A stretch of 64,000 bases of DNA. It comes from Haloarcula rara. Lineage in GTDB: Archaea; Halobacteriota; Halobacteria; Halobacteriales; Haloarculaceae. The stretch covers positions 1,984,001 to 2,048,000 of the forward strand of contig NZ_CP119785.1 of assembly GCF_029338235.1 (NCBI RefSeq). The letters are read 5' to 3'. Made by a program: the position numbers and the translations under genes. The notes beneath the pieces were generated by a model. That model saw only the letters and a list, made by a program, of their open reading frames with translations. It made no database searches and had not been told where the DNA came from. Shown piece by piece: positions 51,440 to 61,471 of this stretch (within the stretch, counting starts at the first letter, position 1; every line of letters begins with the position of its first letter).

Positions 51440-53116
51440 TCAGTCGTCCGCAGGGGTGTCACCGCCGCTGGAGACGATGTCCTCGGCGGTCTGTTGCTGG
51501 CCCATCGGTTCCGGGCTGTGACACTGCCTGACCATCTTCTTGGTCTCCAGTGGCGGTTCGGGCGTCACCAGCGAGACGGCGATGGTGACGATGAAGACCA
51601 GTGGCGTCCCGATCAGCGCGGCGCCGATGGGCGGGACGTACTGTGCGTAGATGGGAACGAGCGCGCCGCCCTCTCCGGCGATATCGGCGAGAAAGCCCAC
51701 GTAGGCCGGCAGGACGCTGTTGATAATCGACGTGATCCACAGCAAGAGGCCGACGGTCATTCCGGCCAGGGCGCCCTGGCGATTGGTGTTCTCCCACCAG
51801 AGACCGAGGAAGAACATCGGGAAGAGGACGGTCCCGGCAAGCGAGAAGGCGTAGGCGACGAGTTCGCCGATGAGCGCCGGCGGGTTAAAGGCGGTCACCG
51901 TCACTAAGGCCCCGATGCCGACGATGGTCGCGCGCCCGATGAGCACCTGCTGGCGCTGGGTCGCGTCGGGGTTGATGAGTTCTGAGTAGATGTCGTGTGC
52001 GACCGCCGACGAGGCCGTGATGAACAGCCCCGCAGTCGTCGCGATGGCCGCGGCCATTCCGCCCGCGGCGACCAGCCCGACGAACCACGTCGGGAGGTCG
52101 GCGAACTGCGCAGCGAGGACGACGATGACGTCACCTTCCGCTCCGGACATCGCCTGTCCACCGCTGTAGACTGCTTCCGGTGAGATGTTGTTGACCGCCG
52201 CGAACAGGTCGACGCCGAAGGCGGCCATCGCGGGGGCGGCCCAGTACAGGAGCATGATGAAGAACAGCCCCGAGACGGTCGACCAGCGAGCGGTCCGCTC
52301 GCTTTTGACCGTGTAGAACCGCACCAGGACGTGGGGAAGCCCACAGGTCCCGACGATGAGGGAAAAGGCTGTCGCCACCCACAGGTAGTAGCTGTTCCCG
52401 CCGATAAAGGGCTCGGAGAACTGCCGGCTGAGTTCGCTGAAGAGGGCGCCGTACTCTATCTGTGGCAGGACCGTCGAGTACCCCTCTGAGATGCCGACGA
52501 CGTAGACGCCGGCGAGGAACGCGACGATGAGGATGACGTACTGGACGGCCATGTTCTTGGTCGCACCCAGCATCCCCGACAGCGCGAGGTAGCCGACGGT
52601 GATGGTCATCATGACGACGATCATCGGGATGATGTCCAGACCGAAGACGTACTGGCCGACCAGCCCCATTCCGCGGGCCTGGCCCACCGAGTAGACGTAC
52701 GCGATTAGCAGCGTGGTGAAGGCCGCCAGTGCGCGGGCAGTGGGCGAGTTGAATCGGTCGGCGACGAAGTCCGGGGCGGTGTACTTCCCGAACCGGCGCA
52801 TCTGTGCGGCGAGGAAGATGAGCAAGACGAAGTAGCCGGTGGTCCAGCCGACGATGAAGGCCAGGCCGTAAAAGCCCGAGAGCGCGACCAGTCCGGCCAG
52901 GCCCAGGTAGGAGGCGGCCGACATCCAGTTGGCGCCGATGGCCATCCCGTTCTCGATGTTCCCGATGCCCCGTCCGGCGACCCACATCCCCTCGGTGTCG
53001 GCAACCTTGAACACGTAGCCGATGACGAGGAAGGAGGCCATCATCAGGAAGACGATGATGGCCGGCAGTAGTTTGAACGAGATGTCGAGCGCCTCGGCCT
53101 GCAGCGGTATCGTCAT
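51440..53116 (-). CDS. Sodium:solute symporter (SSS), acetate-permease-like
   Basis: 558 residues, about 13 helices. The SSS pattern GMWVAGRGIGNIENGMAIGANWMSAASYLG and later AAGGMAAAIATTAGLFITASSAVAHDIY are characteristic, and the VC_2705/ActP branch is suggested by the small DUF4212 partner directly upstream (ATGA overlap). With acs two genes upstream, acetate or another short monocarboxylate is the likely substrate (inference). Confidence 0.9.
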   Translation of the reverse strand: MTIPLQAEALDISFKLLPAIIVFLMMASFLVIGYVFKVADTEGMWVAGRGIGNIENGMAIGANWMSAASYLGLAGLVALSGFYGLAFIVGWTTGYFVLLIFLAAQMRRFGKYTAPDFVADRFNSPTARALAAFTTLLIAYVYSVGQARGMGLVGQYVFGLDIIPMIVVMMTITVGYLALSGMLGATKNMAVQYVILIVAFLAGVYVVGISEGYSTVLPQIEYGALFSELSRQFSEPFIGGNSYYLWVATAFSLIVGTCGLPHVLVRFYTVKSERTARWSTVSGLFFIMLLYWAAPAMAAFGVDLFAAVNNISPEAVYSGGQAMSGAEGDVIVVLAAQFADLPTWFVGLVAAGGMAAAIATTAGLFITASSAVAHDIYSELINPDATQRQQVLIGRATIVGIGALVTVTAFNPPALIGELVAYAFSLAGTVLFPMFFLGLWWENTNRQGALAGMTVGLLLWITSIINSVLPAYVGFLADIAGEGGALVPIYAQYVPPIGAALIGTPLVFIVTIAVSLVTPEPPLETKKMVRQCHSPEPMGQQQTAEDIVSSGGDTPADD

Positions 53117-53673
53117 CGCTGGGACCTCCCGTCAGAGCGCGACTCTGATGCGGGTCGCCTCGTTTCACTCGGCTCACCGCCGTCGGTCGCGGCGGTTTCA
53201 CCGCTCTCGGCGTCGCTCTCCACTTCGCCCGAATCGGTCCGGCTGTGGTCGATACCGTACTTGTCGTCCAGCTTGTCGCGCTGGCGGGCGTAGACGGCCG
53301 CCAGGATGAGCGCGCCCGTCGGCGCGCCGAAGCCGACGAGGAAGTAGTGCCACGGGAAGCCAAGCACCGGCATCGTCGTGGTCATCACCTCGGGCGCGAT
53401 GGCCGTCAGCGTCACCGGCCCGAAGACGATGAGCGCCCAGGTGACGAAGCCGGCCCAGACGATTCTGAGGTGGTCGCGCATATAGGCCGTGCTCGGCTTC
53501 AGCAAGTTCACCTCCTCGTCGAGATAGTCCGTGTTCCGATGACGCTGTGCTGCTTGCGAGATACCACCATCGGAGCGAGGCTCCGATGCGGCTCGTCTCG
53601 TTTCACTTGACCCGTTGCTTTCGACAGCGGCGGTGTCGTCGCCCGCCGTTTCGTGATTGTGTTTGTCTGGCAT
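53113..53673 (-). CDS. DUF4212 small subunit of the sodium:solute symporter
   Basis: 186 residues. The core (about residues 50-130) has YLDEEVNLLKPS, two membrane helices and PWHYFLVGFGAPTGALILAAVYARQRD, the DUF4212 pattern. Low-complexity tails flank it: N-terminal SSETRRAASEPRSDGG and C-terminal PSETRRPASESRSDGR, both encoded by the same palindromic DNA repeat. The family accompanies SSS symporters, which it overlaps by four bases. The tails look like inserted repeat rather than function. Confidence 0.88.
   Translation of the reverse strand: MPDKHNHETAGDDTAAVESNGSSETRRAASEPRSDGGISQAAQRHRNTDYLDEEVNLLKPSTAYMRDHLRIVWAGFVTWALIVFGPVTLTAIAPEVMTTTMPVLGFPWHYFLVGFGAPTGALILAAVYARQRDKLDDKYGIDHSRTDSGEVESDAESGETAATDGGEPSETRRPASESRSDGRSQR
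53132..53170 (-). repeat. In-frame palindromic repeat, C-terminal copy
   Basis: TCAGAG CGCGA CTCTGA followed by TGCGGGTCGCCTCGTTTCACT. It lies in the DUF4212 gene and encodes part of SETRRPASESRSDG. Matches the copy at 53570 with one compensated base pair in the stem. Confidence 0.7.
53570..53608 (-). repeat. In-frame palindromic repeat, N-terminal copy
   Basis: TCGGAG CGAGG CTCCGA followed by TGCGGCTCGTCTCGTTTCACT. Encodes SETRRAASEPRSDG near the DUF4212 N-terminus. The A-T pair of the other copy is a G-C pair here. Confidence 0.7.
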
Positions 53674-53779
53674 GGTTGGGTTCGTCTCTCTCCCCCACCG
53701 TGTTCGAAAATCGGTTCTCCGGGGGTGTTCGACGCCATGACCCAGTGGCGCCGTCCGGGCGTCTCCGCCCGGAGCCCCC

Positions 53780-55750
<1,971 letters not shown>

Positions 55751-55780
55751 GGTCTATCATAGACAATCACGGGCGTTGTT

Positions 55781-55788
55781 GATAAACG
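55781..55788 (-). promoter_or_regulatory. TATA box of acs
   Basis: CGTTTATC on the minus strand is centred about 34 bases before the acs ATG, giving a near-leaderless message. The 231-base divergent gap to cheF holds a second TATA-like CTATTAA near 55940 for that gene. Confidence 0.55.
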
Positions 55789-55981
55789 CCGGGGTCGGTC
55801 ACCCGTGGTAGGAACCACCTACGTCCCCCCAGTATTGTACTGCGGTGTCCGGAACGGGGCACCGATGGCCGGCGTCAGCTATCGGGATGGGCGCGGCGTC
55901 GCAGTCGGCCCGTTCTCAGTATCGACACTCGCGGCGCAACCTATTAACGCCGGCCTCGATAACGACGGCACAGAGCGGCCC

Positions 55982-56842
55982 ATGAGCGACACAGAGAAGA
56001 AAATCGCCGATATGCAGGGCCAGTACCTGCAGGCGGTCTCGCAGGGCCAGCGGCTCACCGACGCCGAGTGGCAGAACTGCCGCATCATCCTCACGACCGA
56101 GCGCGTCGCGCTCATCGCCGACGAGAAGCGACAGGTCGCACTGACCGACATCGACCGCATCGCCGACCGGTTCGACGTGAACCAGCAAAGCGCCGGCGTC
56201 TCCGAGTACGTCGCCCTCCACGTCGGCCCGGACGTCCTGCTGGTCTCGGCGTCGAATCACGAGGCATTCGAGACGGACTTCTACCGGGCGAGCCTGGACG
56301 GCGCGGTCATCCTCGTCCAGCACCCCGCGGTGAAAGGCGGCGTCGTCCAGAGCAACGAGTGGACGAAGGGCCGGCTGAAGATATCGGACGAAGCAGTCAG
56401 GCTCGCGATGGCCGACGGACAGGCCGTCGATATCGAACGGACGGACATCGGCGACCTGACTGTCGAGGACAAACAGGTCTCGGGCGAAGAGCGGACCGTC
56501 ATCCAGGTCGAACACAGCCAGGACGACATCAGCGTCGAGACCCACCTCGCCGGCGAGGAGTTCCACGCCACCGTCCTCCGGACGATGCTAGAGGACAGCG
56601 CCGAGCAGAACCGCGCCGACCTGGACCTGTCCTCGACGGAGAAACGCGTCATCATGGCGCTGCACTCGGGCGTCTCGCCCTTCGACATCCCGAACTTCGT
56701 CGGCATCGACGTCGAGAAGACCGAGGCGATTTTCGACCGGCTCATCGAACTAGACGTCATCAGCGTCCTGCGCGAGCGGACCGAGGTGTCGCTGACGACG
56801 AAGGGACGGCGGGTTGCGGGCGATAGGATGGGAGAGCAGTAG
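55982..56842 (+). CDS. cheF: Chemotaxis adaptor protein CheF (paralogue 2)
   Basis: 286 residues, from MSDTEKKIADMQGQYLQ. Domain order equals the 48.5-kb paralogue: WQNCRIILTTERVALIAD, QHPAVKGGVVQSNEWTKGRLKI, and SGVSPFDIPNFVGIDVEKTEAIFDRLIELDV; the last helical unit is most conserved. Overall only moderately similar, so an old duplication. Stop codon TAG is again embedded in a class III hairpin. The upstream in-frame extension over spacer was rejected. No che cluster nearby. Confidence 0.85.
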   Translation: MSDTEKKIADMQGQYLQAVSQGQRLTDAEWQNCRIILTTERVALIADEKRQVALTDIDRIADRFDVNQQSAGVSEYVALHVGPDVLLVSASNHEAFETDFYRASLDGAVILVQHPAVKGGVVQSNEWTKGRLKISDEAVRLAMADGQAVDIERTDIGDLTVEDKQVSGEERTVIQVEHSQDDISVETHLAGEEFHATVLRTMLEDSAEQNRADLDLSSTEKRVIMALHSGVSPFDIPNFVGIDVEKTEAIFDRLIELDVISVLRERTEVSLTTKGRRVAGDRMGEQ

Positions 56843-57085
56843 CGAGACGATGAACGTAGTGAATCGTCTCGAAGCGGAACGGCGACTGAAAGGAGCCGTG
56901 GAGCAATAGCGTGGTTTGAGCGAACGCAGAGAGCGAAAACCACGAAGCGAAGCGGGGAGCGAAGCGACTCGCGGAGCAGTAGCGAGCTCAGTCCTAGCAC
57001 GGCTCTCGAAGTAAACTGGAGCGGGACCGGCGGTCCCACAAGCAGTCGGGCGGCGACCTGCCCGACGACGGGGAGCGACCGCCAG
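56843..57085. repeat. Class III hairpin array after cheF paralogue 2
   Basis: GAGACGAT (56844-56851), loop GAACGTAGTGA, ATCGTCTC (56863-56870) stand at the same distance from the stop as after the first cheF. Then CGGAACGGCGACTGAAAGGAGCCGTGG-type sequence, further hairpins such as GGGACC/GGTCCC and GTCGGGC/GCCCGAC, and a second GAGCAGTAGCGAG string near 56976. The remaining 100 bases to glmU hold a TATA-like CCATATTG near 57154. Confidence 0.75.
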
Positions 57086-57187
57086 CGCGACCCGACGGCG
57101 CGCTTAGATTCGCACTTGCCGCTGGGAGGGCAAATGTTGCACCATTAGCCCCGCCATATTGAAATCCCTGCTGGCACTGATACGTGT

Positions 57188-58378
57188 ATGGACATCGACA
57201 CGGCGGTGGTGCTCGCCGCTGGCGAGGGGACTCGACTGCGGCCGCTGACGCGGAATCGACCGAAACCGATGCTGCCCGCTGGGAACCGTCCGATTCTCGA
57301 ACACGTCTTCGACGCCCTGGTCGAGGCGGGCGTCGAGGAACTCGTCGTGGTCGTCGGCTACAAGCGCGACCGCGTGCAGGACCACTTCGGACCGACCTAT
57401 CGCGACGTGCCGGTCACCTACGTCACACAGAACAAGCAACTGGGCAGCGGACACGCGCTCTTGCAGGCGCGCGAGGCCGTCGACGAGTCGGTGCTCGTGC
57501 TCAACGGCGACCGGCTCATCGACGCCGGGACGGTGTCGGCCGTCGCCGACAGCTTTGTCGAGACGGGCGACCCGTCGCTGGCCGTCGTCGAGCGCCACGA
57601 GACGAGCCGGTACGGGGCCGTCGAGATGCACGGCGACGAGATCGCGGAACTCGTCGAGAAACCCCGCGACGGCGACTACCGGCTCATCAACGGCGGCGTC
57701 TACGCCTTCTCGGCGGACATCTTCACTGCCATCGAGGAGACGCCGCGACAGGCGGGCGAGCTGGCGCTGACGGACACCCTGGAGCGTCTCATCGAGCACG
57801 ACCGGGTCCGCGGCGTCGAGGTCGACGGAATGTGGGTCGACGCCACCTACCCGTGGGACCTGTTGACCGTGGCTCGCGAGGTACTGTCCCGGGGCCGCGT
57901 CGTCGAGGCGGCCCGCAGCGACGGCGTCTGGATTGCCGATTCGGCGCGGGTCCACCGCGAGGCCGTCCTCCAGGGGCCGGTCGTCGTCGGCCAGGACTGT
58001 GAGGTCGGGCCCGACGCCGTCATCGGCCCGAACACGGCGCTTGGCAGTAACGTCACCGTCGGCTCGAACGCCGTCGTCCAGGACAGCGTCATCGACGCGG
58101 ACACGCGTATCGACCCCGGGTCGACGCTCATGGACACCGTCACCGGGCAGGACGTCCACCTCGGGGCGAGTACGGTGGTCCCCGCCGGCCCGGCCGACGT
58201 CCAGGTCGGGACGAACATCTTCGAGGAACAACGCCTTGGTGCGGTCATCGCCGACCGGGCCCGGGCCCGCGGCAACGTCAGCTTCACGCCGGGGTCGCTG
58301 GTCGGCCCGAAGGCCCGCCTCGACGTGGGCGTAACCGTGCGTGGCAACGTCGCGGAGGGCGCGGAGGTGACCCGCTGA
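57188..58378 (+). CDS. glmU: Bifunctional GlmU-like sugar-1-phosphate nucleotidylyl/acetyltransferase
   Basis: 396 residues. N-terminal nucleotidyltransferase: LAAGEGTRLRPLTRNRPKPM (signature with Lys), then VLNGDRL and LVEKPRDGDYRLINGGVYAF. From about residue 250 a left-handed beta-helix of hexapeptide repeats (VVVGQDCEVGPDAVIGPNTAL) ends with VGVTVRGNVAEGAEV. Together these make UDP-GlcNAc from glucosamine-1-phosphate; other sugar-nucleotide use is possible. Overlaps glmS by one base (TGATG). Confidence 0.92.
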   Translation: MDIDTAVVLAAGEGTRLRPLTRNRPKPMLPAGNRPILEHVFDALVEAGVEELVVVVGYKRDRVQDHFGPTYRDVPVTYVTQNKQLGSGHALLQAREAVDESVLVLNGDRLIDAGTVSAVADSFVETGDPSLAVVERHETSRYGAVEMHGDEIAELVEKPRDGDYRLINGGVYAFSADIFTAIEETPRQAGELALTDTLERLIEHDRVRGVEVDGMWVDATYPWDLLTVAREVLSRGRVVEAARSDGVWIADSARVHREAVLQGPVVVGQDCEVGPDAVIGPNTALGSNVTVGSNAVVQDSVIDADTRIDPGSTLMDTVTGQDVHLGASTVVPAGPADVQVGTNIFEEQRLGAVIADRARARGNVSFTPGSLVGPKARLDVGVTVRGNVAEGAEVTR

Positions 58379-60168
58379 TGTGCGGAATTATCGGCTGTGT
58401 CGGCCGCGGGTCCGAGACGTTGGAGACGCTGGTGCATGGCCTCTCGAAGCTGGAGTACCGCGGCTACGACTCGGCTGGCGTGGCGATGGCCGACGAGCGG
58501 GTGTCGCTGTGCAAGAAATCGGGGAAGATAGCGGACCTCCGGGACGCCCTGGAGAGCGCCGCGCTGTCCGGCTCGGTCGGTATCGGCCACACCCGCTGGA
58601 GCACGCACGGGCCGCCGACCGACGCGAACTCCCACCCCCACCAGGACTGCCAGGGTGACGTGGCCGTCGTCCACAACGGCATCATCGAGAATTACCAGAG
58701 CCTGCGCGACGAGCTGGTCGCGGCCGGTCACACCTTCACCTCCGATACGGACACCGAGGTTGTCCCCCACCTCATCGAGGACGCCCGGGCCGAGGGCGCC
58801 GAACCCGAGGCGGCGTTCCGCCAGGCCATCGCCCGCCTCGAGGGCAGCTACGCCATCGCGGCCGTCGTCGCCGGCACCGAGGCCATCTTCGCGGCCCGCC
58901 ACGACTCCCCGCTCGTTCTGGGACTTGACGACGGCGCGACCTACCTCGCCAGCGACGTCCCCGCGTTCCGCGATTTCACCGACCAGGTCGTCTATCTCGC
59001 CGATGGCGAGTTCGCTCGGCTCGATTCGAGCGGCTGGGAGGTCACCGATTCGGACGGTCTCGTCGTCGAGAAGGACGTCGACACCGTCGACTGGGACCCC
59101 GAGGAGACCGGGAAAAGCGGGTACGACCACTACATGATAAAGGAGATTCACGAACAGCCCCGCGCACTGCGGCAGTGCCTGCGCGAGCGCGTCGACGAGA
59201 TGGCCGGCACTGTCGACCTCGATGATTTAGGCGACCTCTCGCCGACCGGCGTCCAGTTCGTCGCCTGCGGGACCTCCTATCACGCCGCGCTGTACGGCGC
59301 CCAGCTGTTCCGCGAGGCCGGCATCCCGGCCCAGGCCTTCCTCGCAAGCGAGTTCGCCACCTCGGTGCCGCCCATCGGCGACGCCCTGGTCATCGGCGTC
59401 ACCCAGAGCGGCGAGACGGCCGACACGCTCTCGGCGCTGCGGGCGGCCCAGAAACGCGGCGCCCGAACGCTCGTGGTCACCAACACGGTCGGCTCGACGG
59501 CCGCCCGCGAGTGCGACCACGCCTTCTACATCCGTGCCGGCCCCGAAATTGGCGTCGCCGCGAGCAAGACCTTCTCCTCGCAACTGGCCGCGCTGAACCT
59601 GCTCACGCTGGGGATGACCAACTCCGACGACGCCCGCGAGGTCATCAACGCCCTGCGGGAACTGCCCGCGGACCTCCAGCGCATCCTCGATGAGTCACGC
59701 GCCGAGGCGGTCGCCGAGATGTACGCCGACGCCGGCGCGTACTTCTTCATCGGCCGCGGGCTCCAGTTCCCGGTCGCACTGGAGGGCGCCCTGAAGATGA
59801 AGGAAATCACCTACAAACACGCCGAGGGCTTTGCCGCCGGCGAGCTCAAACACGGCCCGCTTGCGCTCGTCACCTCGGAGACGCCCGTCTTCGCCGTGGT
59901 CATCGGCGACGACGAGAAGGCCCGCAAGACCGTGGGCAACGTCAAGGAAGTGGAAGCTCGTGACGCACCGGTGGTGGCGATCACGGACGGCCAGACCGAC
60001 GTGCACCGGTACGCCGACCACGTGCTGGAGATTCCCGAGACCCACGAGCGGGCGGCCGCTGTGCTCGCGAACGCCCACCTGCAGCTGCTGTCCTATCACA
60101 CCGCGGCGAAGCTCGGGCGGAACATCGACAAGCCGCGGAACCTAGCGAAAAGCGTGACCGTGGAGTAG
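58378..60168 (+). CDS. glmS: Glutamine-fructose-6-phosphate aminotransferase
   Basis: 596 residues. Starts MCGIIGCVGRGSETLE with the catalytic N-terminal Cys, then TRWSTHGPPTDANSHPH of the glutaminase domain. The isomerase half has two SIS domains (TQSGETADTLSALR) and ends IDKPRNLAKSVTVE with the conserved C-terminal tail. Produces glucosamine-6-phosphate. A degenerate copy of this tail recurs 830 bases downstream. Confidence 0.98.
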   Translation: MCGIIGCVGRGSETLETLVHGLSKLEYRGYDSAGVAMADERVSLCKKSGKIADLRDALESAALSGSVGIGHTRWSTHGPPTDANSHPHQDCQGDVAVVHNGIIENYQSLRDELVAAGHTFTSDTDTEVVPHLIEDARAEGAEPEAAFRQAIARLEGSYAIAAVVAGTEAIFAARHDSPLVLGLDDGATYLASDVPAFRDFTDQVVYLADGEFARLDSSGWEVTDSDGLVVEKDVDTVDWDPEETGKSGYDHYMIKEIHEQPRALRQCLRERVDEMAGTVDLDDLGDLSPTGVQFVACGTSYHAALYGAQLFREAGIPAQAFLASEFATSVPPIGDALVIGVTQSGETADTLSALRAAQKRGARTLVVTNTVGSTAARECDHAFYIRAGPEIGVAASKTFSSQLAALNLLTLGMTNSDDAREVINALRELPADLQRILDESRAEAVAEMYADAGAYFFIGRGLQFPVALEGALKMKEITYKHAEGFAAGELKHGPLALVTSETPVFAVVIGDDEKARKTVGNVKEVEARDAPVVAITDGQTDVHRYADHVLEIPETHERAAAVLANAHLQLLSYHTAAKLGRNIDKPRNLAKSVTVE

Positions 60169-60325
60169 ACTGAATACGAGCAACGAGGGAAGTGAAGCTG
60201 TGAGGGGCTACTTGAACTCCAGATTCCGTATAAATTGTACTTGGATACGCAGAAATATTTCGAGGATGCGCCCCATCTGTACGTCTTGTTGGCAGTGTTT
60301 AGTTAGGCGGCTCGGAGCGCGAACA

Positions 60326-60626
60326 GCCAGAAAGCCCCGGCTGGCTGAACTCGGGGGGCTCGCTGTGCTCCTTGGCCTCCGGCCTGCGGTGCTTGCGTCG
60401 CCCGCCGTCGTTCAGCCAGCCGCCCCTTTCAGTCCCGCCCGTAGCCGGTCGGCCAGCCGGCATGGGCGGGACTGAAAGGGGCCGCGTTCTCGACGAAGCA
60501 CGACGAAGTCGCCGAAAGACGCGGAGCGTCTTTCGAGATAATGAAAATCGCGTCGCGATTTTCAGATTACAAGCACCGATGGCGCGCAGCGAGTCGCGCG
60601 AGTCGAGAACGCGGGGGCTTTCTGGC
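60326..60626 (+). repeat. Cloverleaf-like repeat element, class I, copy 3
   Basis: GCCAGAAAGCCCC (60326-60338) and GGGGCTTTCTGGC (60614-60626) enclose arm A (stem 60338-60350/60410-60422, GGCTGGCTGAAC/GTTCAGCCAGCC), central stem GCCCCTTTCAGTCCCGCCC (60422-60440)/GGGCGGGACTGAAAGGGGC (60464-60482), and arm B (CGCGTTCTCGAC 60483-60494/GTCGAGAACGCG 60602-60613) with nested hairpins. An extra outer pair GTGTTTAGTTAG (60295) / CTAAACTAAACAC (60645) frames it. Most of the 566-base glmS downstream gap is this element; the first 120 bases hold nothing recognised. Confidence 0.87.
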
Positions 60627-60734
60627 TCTCGGAACCACTCGCTGCTAAACTAAACACCACCGTCTTGTTCGGCGAAACGCTTAGCCGTCCTGAACTCGAA
60701 CACTGGGTGAGAGAACTGGAGGTAAGAGAGGCAT

Positions 60735-60968
60735 ATGACAGACTCCAGCGAACGTGAGTCGCTCGCGAAAAAACACGAGGCTAACAGAACGCAGCGACTC
60801 GAACAGATCAAACACTGGGTCGAGTATATCGAGTCGAACCCGTCGGAGACGTGGGGGCCACAGCTCAACCGACTCGTCAATACGCAGCTCGAATCGGCTC
60901 GTGACACCGACATTTCCCCGGAGCAGTACCGACGAATCAAACGAATCAGTGATTCTAGAGACGATTGA
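60735..60968 (+). CDS. Small hypothetical protein in the post-glmS segment
   Basis: 77 residues, MTDSSERESLAKKHEANRTQ onward, highly charged and helical, with VEYIESNPSETWGPQLNRL and PEQYRRIKRISDSRDD. No family recognised. It lies between glmS and a duplicated glmS tail, so it is part of accessory or inserted sequence. Coding potential rests on charge pattern and a start following a short gap. Confidence 0.5.
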   Translation: MTDSSERESLAKKHEANRTQRLEQIKHWVEYIESNPSETWGPQLNRLVNTQLESARDTDISPEQYRRIKRISDSRDD

Positions 60969-60996
60969 GAGACGGACTGCCGCCGGGTTCAGGCAG

Positions 60997-61044
60997 CACA
61001 TCGACAAACCGCGGAATCTGGCGAAAAGCGTGACGGTCGAATAG
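60997..61044 (+). pseudogene. Remnant of a second glmS 3' end
   Basis: Reads HIDKPRNLAKSVTVE followed by TAG, identical in protein to the last 15 residues and stop of glmS (60124-60168). At DNA level 41 of 48 bases match (60121-60168 against 60997-61044) and every mismatch except that in the first codon is at a third position, so it diverged as coding sequence. No further glmS homology is evident upstream; it abuts unrelated coding-like sequence in frame. Confidence 0.8.
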
Positions 61045-61069
61045 GAGACGTCTCCGAACCCGCGAATCG

Positions 61070-61468
61070 CTACTCAATCTGCTCTTCGTCTTCTGCGGGC
61101 GGCTCCGGTGGTTCGAGCAACGCGGCGAGCAGCTGTCCCGTTCGAGAGTCTGCTAGCGCCGCGCCGATGGCGGTCACGGTCGACGCTATGTGCGAGTCTG
61201 CCCACGCTCGTTCGACGGGATCAAGCACCATCTCCAGCAGCCGAACGAACGGGCCGATAGTGCGTGTCACCCGCAGGTCGATGACGATGACATCGGGGTC
61301 CGGCTCAGCGGTCAGCCAGCGGAAGCAGTAGGAGTGACGGACTATCGTTTCCATGCGGCCTGTGAGGCGCTTCGCCGCGCCGACGAGTATCGACCCCTCG
61401 CTCGCTCGCCCAACTGCTGCTGTTGCCCCCCGGAGTAGACGCGCGGTTCTGGACTGGTCCCAAACCAT
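61070..61468 (-). CDS. Hypothetical protein downstream of the DUF4330 gene
   Basis: 132 residues. A basic N-terminal half (RTARLLRGATAAVGRAS) has a hydrophobic strand VIVIDLRVTRTIGPFVRLLEMVL and ends in a very acidic tail PPEPPAEDEEQIE. Starts three bases after the DUF4330 stop, so the pair forms an operon. No known family. Confidence 0.6.
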   Translation of the reverse strand: MVWDQSRTARLLRGATAAVGRASEGSILVGAAKRLTGRMETIVRHSYCFRWLTAEPDPDVIVIDLRVTRTIGPFVRLLEMVLDPVERAWADSHIASTVTAIGAALADSRTGQLLAALLEPPEPPAEDEEQIE

Positions 61469-61471
61469 GGG

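Noticed and set aside
56843..57187. Replication origin because of repeats
   Set aside because: No orc1/cdc6 gene nearby and repeats are the dispersed hairpin type rather than ORB elements.
60754..61044. 96-codon frame ending in the GlmS-like tail as a real gene
   Set aside because: It overlaps the more protein-like 77-residue frame at 60735 and only the last 15 codons are meaningful, as a remnant.
60169..61044. Tn7-like insertion at glmS
   Set aside because: No transposition genes and no terminal repeats of that type; only the target location is similar.
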